DNA from: Heliocidaris erythrogramma
Taxonomy: Eukaryota; Echinodermata; Echinoidea; Camarodonta; Echinometridae
Assembly: GCA_025617745.1 (NCBI GenBank)
Contig: CM046861.1
Coordinates: 13,230,516 to 13,294,515 of the forward strand
Length of the DNA: 64,000 nucleotides
Direction: 5' to 3'
Shown: positions 55,889 through 64,000 of the stretch, one piece after another
Layout: the number at the start of each line of letters is the position of its first letter
How positions within the stretch are numbered: position 1 is the stretch's first letter
Program-made: the position numbers and the translations under genes
Notes under the pieces: generated by a model
Seen by the model: only the letters and a program-made list of their open reading frames with translations
What the model was told of the DNA's origin: nothing
Databases searched by the model: none

Positions 55889-56263
55889 TTAATGGGATAG
55901 TTGAGTTCAGGGAAAGGTGAAAAATAACTTGTGAGCTTTCTTCTTCATTTTATGTCTGTTTGGAAGAACATCATATTAAAGTAGAAATGTCCCCTAAAAA
56001 GGATTGCTCTTCAGATGCCCTCATATTCAAAATATGACAAGAAATACCTGAAATGTTCGGGCCGAACATTCATGCCACTTGTGTGTATAGTCCCATACCA
56101 ATTTCTGTGTCAAGTACATGTGCTTTTCAGCAAGAATGGGTCAGTATCTTATCATTTTACACCAATTCTTATTTACCGGTAGACGTGATCAACCTTTCCC
56201 AATTGCTTTGGGACAAGTTATTCACAATGTAAGCATGTGACCAGAACTCAACTTTATCTTTAA
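55889..56263. mobile_element. TTAA foldback, GAGTTCAGGGAAAGGTGAAAAA family
   Basis: It starts TTAATGGGATAGTTGAGTTC and ends AGAACTCAACTTTATCTTTAA. TTAA lies at both edges. It shares GGATTGCTCTTCAGATGCCC and TTTCCCAATTGCTTTGGGA with the copies at 8172, 23454 and 57077. Confidence 0.8.
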
Positions 56264-56611
56264 GCTTAATACAACAACATTAAAGTTCCAATATAAATTT
56301 ATGTTCATGCACATTATGTACATTAAAATATTCATTGGCAGGGTGTTTTGTTTGGTTTCTTGTTTGTTTTACCAAGCTATGAAATGTAATACACAGAGTG
56401 TCCAGATAAAAGGAAACTCATTTTGAAAAATTTCTGTAGCTCTATGCCATTACCATAAATTTGTTTACCAACATTCAGTTGTATTTTGGTTTAGAGATAA
56501 ATTTGCATTTTTAATAACATTACAATGTTTATTCTAGCAATTTGCGAAAGCTTCTTGCCCCAAAAACTGCGGGCATGAAAACTTATTGAAAGTTTCTGGT
56601 TCTGTAGACCT

Positions 56612-56749
56612 GGGGAGCGTTTCATCAAGCGTTTTGTCAGTGATTTTTACAGACAACTGTTATAAGCTACTGAAATCCTTGCATCTGATTGGCTGAGAGC
56701 AAATTTGTCAGTAAAAATCACTGACAAAACGCTTGATGACACGCTCCCC
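56612..56749. mobile_element. 138-bp foldback, GGGGAGCGTTTCATCAAGCG tips
   Basis: GGGGAGCGTTTCATCAAGCG and TTTTGTCAGTGATTTTTAC are mirrored by GTAAAAATCACTGACAAAAC and GCTTGATGACACGCTCCCC. The arms are about 45 bp. Confidence 0.85.
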
Positions 56750-57076
56750 TGCTGGTGTTTGGTACTACAGTTCATATACATTTGTTTAACAAAAGAGGTC
56801 GCCTGGAGTTCATTGCCAATAGTTTGAAATCAAGGTCTGAAATTATTTAACACTATATGTAATTCTGATGAAAATTCAGTTCAAGAGATTTATTTGCACA
56901 CCACTCATACCACACTTGAAAAATCCATTTGATGTTTGCTCAATGTGTTTTAAAGTGACATTAATGCAAAGTACAGAATATGAGTGCACACATGTACAAT
57001 GTATGATGACCACTTGATGCTGGAAAAAATTGTACCGGTTTATGCGTGAAGTTGATGTTGGGGTTGGTGAGATGGG

Positions 57077-57459
57077 TCAAAGATAAAGTTGAGTTCTGGT
57101 CCTGCGATACCAACATGGTGAAAGAAACTCTCCCAATTCCCAAAGCAATTGGGAAAGGTTGATTATAAATATAAGGTTTTGGAATCACCAAAATGAGAAG
57201 AAATTTACTCAATCCTGCTGAGAGTCACATGCACTGCACACTGAAATGTGACTACACACACATGCTCGGCTGAACATTTTACATGGTGTAGCTATTTCTC
57301 GTCATATTCTGAATATGAGTGCATTTGAAGAGCAATCCTTTTCAGGGGAAATTTCTACTACATATATACATATATATATATATACATGTACATGTATTTA
57401 AGGAATGAGAAAGCTCACAAATTATTTTTAACTTTCCCAGAACCCCACCTTCCCTTTAA
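57077..57459. mobile_element. TTAA foldback, same family as 55889, opposite orientation
   Basis: It ends CAGAACCCCACCTTCCCTTTAA at 57459. The body has CAATTGGGAAAGGTTGATTA and TTTGAAGAGCAATCCTTTTC. Confidence 0.75.
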
Positions 57460-57778
57460 AGACTGAACTAATTCCTTTATTGGGCAAGACATTAATTAGA
57501 AAGTGTGCATTTGCCTCTCTCTATCCGGGAGGTGAAGAGGAATGGTTACAATTAACTGACAGGACGAAGTTCCTTGAATGCTTGAGCCTCTTGGGAGCTT
57601 GGCTAACCCACAGAGTTTCAAAATCTTCCTGAGGTCTAAACCTCCTTGGTCTAACAAATTTATCCTTAACTCCTCACACTTGCACCAGTTATTCTTTACT
57701 TTCACTCAAGATGTTCAGTACATTATACATTATATTTGAATAGACAAATCAAATTGTATGTGAAATGAACACAGTTAT

Positions 57779-57855
57779 CGTCTGTTTGATGCCAGAAAGG
57801 CATAACTCTGTACAAATGATGTGACTTTAAATGCCCTTCTGGCTCTAAACAGACG
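57779..57855. repeat. 77-bp hairpin, copy 2
   Basis: CGTCTGTTTGATGCCAGAAA..GGCAT pairs with ATGCCCTTCTGGCTCTAAAC..AGACG. Same length and same outer words as 39191-39267. Confidence 0.75.
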
Positions 57856-58233
57856 TTATGTGAAAGAAAATCACATAATGCAGCCCCCAAAATTGACAGT
57901 TTGTACATGTATACAAATAGTATAAATTCCACTGTGCAATATATATATGCAATTAATTATGCATGCCTGTCATTGTAGGAAGAGTAGCCTACTTACATTT
58001 TTTCATGGGAGATCTTTTTGATTCTGTACTTGGAAGTAAAATTTCACTGTACACAGTGATTTTTATGTACCATACATGTATTTGTTTTTAACCAAAGCTC
58101 TTTTTCAGTTTTTCATAGCTGTTTGTTTTTAGCTTTTCAGAGCTAAATCCTTCAGCACTCCCCTGGATCTTTTTTACTGATACTTCAAGCCTTTGACATT
58201 TTAAGCAAACGCATGAAACTGCATACATGTAGG

Positions 58234-58983
58234 TAGACTACCTGATGTTATAATTATGGAGTACACAAGTGTGTTGCTCCATTCACCCATTTTCAATCAA
58301 CATCACGTGACCCGCATAGGGGACGGTTGTATAATGATCTGGGGGCATCGTTCACACAAGCATTTAATTTGTTACTTTTGTAACAATTTTGTCATATTTT
58401 ACATTAATGTGATGTCTTAGGAGTGTATCATGTGCCCGTTTGATGTGGCTATTTTTTAGTGAGCTGTAAATGTAGAGCTTTGCATAATTGCACAATGGTG
58501 ACCAATAATTTGATTAATCTGAACTGGTCATTAATCTGAAGTGCGGTCAGTTGTATTACCATATCGGTACATGTACAGATATGCAGGGATTACATGTTTT
58601 CAGTTCTAACACAGAGTCTGCTTGTACAGACTACCAGATGTTATAATTATCGTGTACACACATGTGTGGCTCCATTCACCCATTTTCATTCAACATCACG
58701 TGACCCGCATAGGGGACGGTTGTATAATGATCTGGGGGCGTCGTTCACACAAGCATTTAATTTGTTACTTTTGTAACAATTTTGTCATATTTTACATTAA
58801 TGTGATGTCTTAGGAGTGTATCATGTGCCCGTTTGATGTGGATTTTATATTTTTAGTGAGCTGTTAATGTAGAGCTTTGCATAATTGCACAATGGTGACC
58901 AATAATTTGATTAATCTGAACTGGTCATTAATCTGAAGTGTGGTCAGTTGTATTACCATATCGGTACATGTAATGTACATGTC
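58234..58983. repeat. Two-copy tandem duplication, period 393 bp
   Basis: The block with ACATCACGTGACCCGCATAG, GGGACGGTTGTATAATGATC, TTGTTACTTTTGTAACAATT and TGATTAATCTGAACTGGTC at 58234-58590 recurs nearly unchanged at 58627-58983. Confidence 0.9.
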
Positions 58984-59126
58984 TGTGTAGATTTTAAAGA
59001 TATTTTCTCCCCTGTTCTTCTTTTCTTTCTGTCTTTTTTCTCTTTTTTGGTGCTGTATCTCGTAATATTGTGTACCCCAGTTTGTTTTAGTGTGCATGCA
59101 TACTGTAGCAGTATTCTCATGTAAAC

Positions 59127-59158
<32 letters not shown>

Positions 59159-60244
59159 CTCTGTTGAGTATATGTTTGGGAAGTACATGTCAATGCTTTC
59201 ATAAGATTTGCAATTGACCATTGTACTTCGGACGATATCAATTTCTGTTTAATAGATGTACAGTGTATGAAAGGGATTGGTTTGCTTTCATTCCAGTTTT
59301 ATGAACCATGACCTACATGTACTGATGTACACGTGTATACATGTATTATTTCTAGATAATATTGTTTTGTAATACCTCCAATTTTAAAGGATCTGGGCCT
59401 CATTTTATAAAACATGTTATCAATAAGAACTGCTGCAGAATTTTCTTCCCTGTTCTTCTTTTCCTCCCCCCCCCCCCCATTTATTTTATTTTTTCTTTTT
59501 TACACTATCTCTTACCCATATACATGTACTGTGTAGTGTGTATTCCAGTTTGTTTAGTGTATGTACTTTTTGTTTTACATTCTTTTATTCATTTCTTTTC
59601 AGTGAAATCAATGGTCTACACAACAATAGAAATATTACAATCATGAATAATGTATACGGAAACTTTTACAATTTACAAGTAAGTCTACATGTATGTATCG
59701 TATGCATACTGTAGCAGTCCTGTGTACATGTACATCTGCCCCCTCCCTCCCCCCTTATTTGTCCTAAATTAGATATCCAAGTGCAAAATAGGCCTATACA
59801 TGTACATGTATTTTCAATCGTTTTGTGAGTGACTATTTCTAGTAGGTCTACATTATCTAATTATCTCCTCTTTTGAAACAGATTATGAGATGAAGATGGT
59901 AAAAGTCAACACATTTTCTCTCCCATCTGTTTTTGATAATTCACTCTCATTTTCTAGACTGTACTTACAAGGATCAATTTTGAATTGCCTGAATCAAGCA
60001 ACATATTACAGTTTTTATATTTTTAATTAATTTATTCATTGGTTTTGATTTTGGTCAAAACAGAAATAGAACACACAAAATTGCATGAATATATACCAGT
60101 AATATTTCATACTAAACATGTTCAGAGCATTTTCATGCAAATCCATAAAGGTGTAACCATTACAGCAAATGTAATGTATTTTGTAAAAGTGATTTGATAA
60201 CTCTTTCCTTTCTCTCTCTCTCTTGTTTTCTCTCCCCATTGCAG

Positions 60245-60327
60245 TTTGTACATATCTCCGTTCATCTTAGATGATCTAATACACAACTTCACTCCGTTCA
60301 GCGAGATTCTAGTTTCTCTTTCTACAG
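60245..60327 (+). CDS. TLC-domain protein (TLCD1/2-like), second exon
   Basis: Joined to 51351 it reads YCLYISPFILDDLIHNFTPF, SEILVSLSTG. The DDLIH..TPFS...VS.STG block is characteristic of TLCD-type TLC domains before the Y-F-I-x-D segment. The acceptor is CCATTGCAG and the donor GTAAGA; the exon is 83 bp, entering in phase 2 and leaving in phase 1. No later exon was found up to 64000, so the gene continues to the right. Confidence 0.8.
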
Positions 60328-60434
60328 GTAAGAAAGCGATCATAGAGTGCCTTTCAAACCTGTCATATCCCTGGATTGAAAGGCACTCTTTGACATTTTC
60401 AGTATGGCAACAGAATTATCATATATAGCACGTC

Positions 60435-61040
60435 TTAAAGGCCAAGTCCACCCTAACAAAAAGTTGATTTGAATAAATAGAGAAAAATCCAACAAGCATA
60501 ACACTGAAAATTTCATCAAAATAGGATGTAAAATAAGAAAGTTATGGTATTTTAAAGTTTCGCTTAATTTCGCAAAATAGTTATATGCACATCCTGCTCA
60601 GTATGCAAATGAGGGAACCAGTGACGTCACCCACTCACTATTTCTTTTGTATTTTATTATGTGAAATATAGAATATTTTAATTTCTGCAGATTTCACAAT
60701 TAGGAAGCTCACATTGAATTGTGTATAGGTTGCAACAATGGCAATTACACATATTCAGCGAGGAATCAAACATTGTTTCACATTATAACAAGGAAAAATT
60801 AAAATATTTCGTATTTCATGTAATAAAATACAAAGTGAGTGGGTGACGTCACTGGTTCCCTCTTTTTCATACTGAGCAGGATGTGCATACAACTGTTTTG
60901 CGAAATTAAGTGAAACTTTAAAATACCATATAACTTTCTTATTTTACATCCTATTTTGATGAAATTTTCAGTGTTATGCTTGTTGGATTTGTCTCTATTT
61001 ATTCAAATCAACTTTTTGTGAGGGTGGACTTGGCCTTTAA
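60435..61040. mobile_element. TTAA foldback, AGGCCAAGTCCACCCT family
   Basis: TTAA-AGGCCAAGTCCACCCT at 60435 and AGGGTGGACTTGGCCT-TTAA ending at 61040. The arms extend for about 240 bp (TTGATTTGAATAAATAGAGA, GTGACGTCACC and others). It is non-coding and lies in the second intron of the TLC gene. Confidence 0.9.
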
Positions 61041-62164
61041 ATGCCCAGGGCTTTCCTTGCTTTCCCTTCTTTCATTGAAGATGTGTTAATGTTATACACA
61101 TTACAGAATCTTTTAACATTATCTTCCCATGGTATTGGTTTTGTGCCGTTGCTCGGAACCAGAACCTGTCTCCAGCTCACCAGACTGAAGGCTTTGAGTA
61201 GAGCCAGACAAAACTAGACTAAAACTCAAAACAGGTCAACTTGGTGACAGAGGTCCCGATGAAAAGAGTCGTGAAAAAGCTAAATTTTTCTGCCTTACTC
61301 TTTTATCACTCAGAAAGTGACTTATCTAATATATTTCAGTGTACATGTGTGCCAAGAGTGTATTGTACAGTACATGTAATATGTGTTCCGAAGCCCTCAA
61401 AGGAATAGAACATTGGTGTCAAAATTTTGATGATATATTCAACTGTGTTCCCTAGCAGGTTACTTGACCCGGATTTGGGATTGCGAGCAACAGCGCTACA
61501 TGTATATTGGTTACACAAATGTGCCCCCCCCCCCCCCTCCAGGAAAAAAATGGAAAGATGCTACCATGTCATATATTCCCCTTCTTCATTACCTTTTAAA
61601 ATAGGTACTATTTGTTATGCTCTATAAATCGAGGTTGACTTTCTATGTATGTATTGGTATGGGCAATGAATGATTTGAATCTTGAAAGGTACATGTAGAT
61701 CTGCATATATTTTACAATGCTTCTTCGCCAAACACACTCCACTTGGATTAACACAAACTGTAATCTGTGTGCAGCCAAACTAGAAAGAAAAACAAAACAT
61801 GTTGAATATTTTTCTACAATAACCCATTGGATAAAAGTTGTATACTATAAAGCAAACAATTTTCCAGAGAGCCCAGCCCGAGTTTATCCTACATGTATTT
61901 GGCACATTCAAATTTTTGATCAACCATTGAAGAAATTGTGCAGTTCGTATTAAGCTGTTGATGTACAACCATTTCCCTATAAATTTCCAAGCTGAACAAC
62001 AAATTTCAAGCAGATTCTTTTATAAGTTGATCTCTTATCGCAAATTATTTATGGAGTTCAAACATAATGTATTGACTGTTGAAGATATGAGTATGTTTGA
62101 TATGTCTATCAAGGGTCCTTGAAAAATGTATAAGATAGTCTTGTAGAACATGCTTTATATTGTG
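61041..62164. other. Intron of the TLC gene
   Basis: A C run lies at about 61523-61537. The open frames at 61717-61968 on the two strands overlap and have no recognised domain. Confidence 0.4.
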
Positions 62165-62526
62165 ATGTCCTTCCTCTAGTCACCTTCAAGGAGAATTGCT
62201 CATTAGGTTTACCAGTGAAGGGATTTACATGTACATATATGGTCAGACTTTGGCAATGACATTGACAGGGAAAGGTCACTTTAACTTGAGCCTTACAAAA
62301 GTTGTTAAATGATTAAAGCACAAACTTGACCTGAATTTTTTTTGTCCTTCAATTGCTCTCAAGGAGAATTGTAGTGTACAGGTGAACTCTGAAGAGATCT
62401 TTCTTTACAAGTGATCTTGAAGCCTATATTTGAAGAGATTTGTGGTCAGACTTTGGCAATGACAATGGCTGGTCCGATCAAGGCCACTCTAACTTCAGTC
62501 TTACAATATTTGTTAAATCGTAAACT
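62165..62526. repeat. Diverged two-copy direct repeat
   Basis: TCAAGGAGAATTG, then GTCAGACTTTGGCAATGACA and CTTACAA...GTTGTTAAAT, occur once in 62185-62310 and again in 62360-62520. Confidence 0.65.
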
Positions 62527-63414
62527 TTAAAGGAGAATTAACACTAGAATATAAATGTACTTATGTTCAAAAGTGTAATATATTCTTAATCATTGACCTG
62601 TATCACTTTAGAAATAAAATATCAGAAAAGGGTTTAAATCAAGACATTCTAGCACACGGTATCATCTGCTAACACTTCATGGGGGCTGCCATTTTCTTGA
62701 TGACATGGAGTTGTACATTTCTGTACACCGTTCCGGTCAGGAAGATATTTTTAATCCACGAGCTAAATTGCTTCTATTCATTATAAAAAAGCCCCATATA
62801 TGATGGAAAATACATAACAGGTGTATACATTTATTTTAAAATTTGAAATTTATAGATTTCTTTTTAAATTCTCCAGTTTTGCTAACTAGAAATCAATTTC
62901 TTGGTCTTGCCTGGCAGAGCAGAACATAATTTATACAACGCGCATTCTGACTTTTGAAGTCCATTATCTCAAAGCAGGTGAATGCATAGTTTGTCACTAT
63001 TGACGCTCGGGGAAAGTCATCATCCATAAATTTGAATTAATTCGCTCTGTCATGTACGTCATAGTATAAAGAAAATACATTGATATTTAGTAAAATCGTA
63101 ATTTCCAAAGAAATATAAAACACATTTTCGTTTTTAGAATATATGTATATATCTGTTAAATATTTTAAATCTCAAATGGAATTTTGTATCAGGAAGAAAG
63201 ACAATTTTGCATTCGGATTAAAAATATCTTTATGTACACATCAAGGAAATGGCAGCCCCCTGGTATCGCTAGCAGACGATAAATCTTGCTGAGAAAATCC
63301 TGATTTATACCCATCTCGTATATTTTAATGCAAAACTACGTAGGGCTACAAGAAGGAATAGATTACATCTTTGAATATGAGCACATTTATATTTTGGGGT
63401 TAATTCCCCTTTAA
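62527..63414. mobile_element. TTAA foldback, AGGAGAATTAAC family, second copy
   Basis: TTAA-AGGAGAATTAACACT at 62527 and GGTTAATTCCCCT-TTAA ending at 63414. It is colinear with 18555-19466 (TGGGGGCTGCCATTTTCTT, GTTCCGGTCAGGAAGATATTTT) but diverged. Confidence 0.85.
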
Positions 63415-63901
63415 ACTGATTTGTTTTGTTGTGAAACCTTTCTTATTAGTAAGTCTCATTACAATTTCTTTTACTTTCTTGCACATTGACTTGTTGTTTA
63501 TTTGAAATATCTCAATTCCATGAGAAAAAAAAGGATGATGGATAGGCAGGGGATATATGCCACTTGTATAATGAAAGCTTAAGAAATCTCAGATTTGGAG
63601 CCATACTTTGTCAACAAATATACACTTTACTTCATTAATCTAGTAACTTATTACCACAAAATATTGGAGGTTAAAATCAATCAACACAGTACACATGTAG
63701 ATCATCAATTTTGTAAAGAATTGTACTTTGTGAAAGAATGGGAAAACAAACATCGAGAGCGATTTAACTCTACAAAGCCCATAGAGCTGCTGGTTTTGTA
63801 AAGTTTCTCACCCTTTATAATAGCTAATGTCCTTCAATTTTCAATAGCTAACTTTTGACAAAGGATTTGATCATTTGAGACTATGTATGATTTTATAATA
63901 C
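63415..63901. other. Intron of the TLC gene
   Basis: A 68-codon open frame at 63595-63801 has no splice context or recognised domain. Confidence 0.4.
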
Positions 63902-64000
63902 ACTAAAGGAAAAAAGAAACTTATAAAAGTTCAAGAGATCACCAAATTAAATTCTCTGCATGGAAATGTACCAAATTTGGATATAATGTTGATTCAATGC
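63902..64000. mobile_element. Left end of a further Tc1-derived foldback
   Basis: CACTAAAGGAAAAAAGAAAC onward is identical or nearly identical to the first 99 bases of the element at 22366. It is cut by the window edge. Confidence 0.85.

Larger units (their letters stand above)
51352..60244. other. First intron of the TLC-domain gene (8.9 kb), repeat-rich
   Basis: It contains a telomere-like tract, a palindromic satellite with a SINE, several foldbacks and many ACATGT microsatellites (for example 54283-54300, 55159-55183). The parts 51800-52580, 53576-55888, 56264-56611, 57856-58233 and 58984-60244 show no exon. The last holds diverged repeats of TGTTCTTCTTTTC and TGCATACTGTAGCAGT words and a C run at about 59130-59158. 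Confidence 0.6.

Noticed and set aside
63595..63801. Third exon of the TLC gene
   Set aside because: No acceptor in the required phase and no TLC motif (such as the expected Y-F-x-x-D segment).

Overview
This is a 64 kb piece of an animal nuclear genome. It is AT-rich and intron-rich, with short exons separated by kilobases and crowded with transposable elements. The exon types (phase 1-1 EGF-like exons, a Reeler domain, a TLC-domain gene), the tRNA-derived SINEs, the CR1/L2-like and I-like LINEs, the TTAA- and TA-flanked foldback elements and the abundant ACATGT microsatellite point to a marine deuterostome. An echinoderm is my best guess, by recollection of similar repeats rather than by any search. 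There are no bacterial operons, no CRISPR array and no rRNA.

Two host genes are visible. (1) A minus-strand gene starts near 40289 and runs leftward off the window. Exon 1 (40064-40289) encodes a signal peptide and the first half of a Reeler domain. Exon 2 (32390-32639) and exon 3 (30986-31047) complete that domain. A string of single-domain EGF exons follows (29961-30074, 29278-29400, 28295-28411, 14811-14930, 4652-4771, 888-1007). All splice phases agree and every intact EGF exon is phase 1-1, so the readable protein is a secreted Reeler-plus-EGF-repeat protein. Between the good exons lie six decayed EGF exons (about 27003-27108 with 23867-23885, 14235-14354, 12055-12145, 11819-11951, 11367-11465, 9046-9100). 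They show lost cysteines, frameshifts or insertions. Because the exons are symmetric, skipping the damaged ones keeps the frame. (2) A plus-strand TLC-domain gene (TLCD1/2-like) has exon 1 at 51110-51351 and exon 2 at 60245-60327 and leaves the window on the right. Three decayed plus-strand EGF exons lie between the two genes at 40883-42093.

The rest is mostly mobile DNA. From left to right: a 644-bp TTAA-flanked foldback (109-752); a foldback of reiterated short words (2037-2988); a 26-bp minisatellite (4885-5420) belonging to a three-locus repeat family; a 550-bp polypyrimidine tract (7013-7570); a GC-rich island interrupting an EGF exon (9101-9625); a Tc1-type transposon with a twice-frameshifted DD34E transposase (12281-13969); and a nearly full-length I-like LINE with a 13-bp target duplication, itself split by a 912-bp TTAA element (15329-21986). 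Then come a Tc1-derived foldback with 268-bp arms (22366-23180) and a broken CR1/L2-like LINE that splits an EGF exon (about 23886-27002). Next are a foldback carrying four clusters of nuclear-receptor-type TCAAGGTCA words (33472-34193), a 1.5-kb near-identical tandem duplication ending at a short Alu-like stretch (42669-45717), tandem repeats (47640-48630), an L2-like fragment (48721-49400) and many small foldbacks in the TLCD intron. No wholly new biological system is evident. The strongest leads are the mixed intact and decayed EGF exon series, the receptor-motif foldback, the ATTCATAAGGACCGC repeat family and a pair of 77-bp hairpins.
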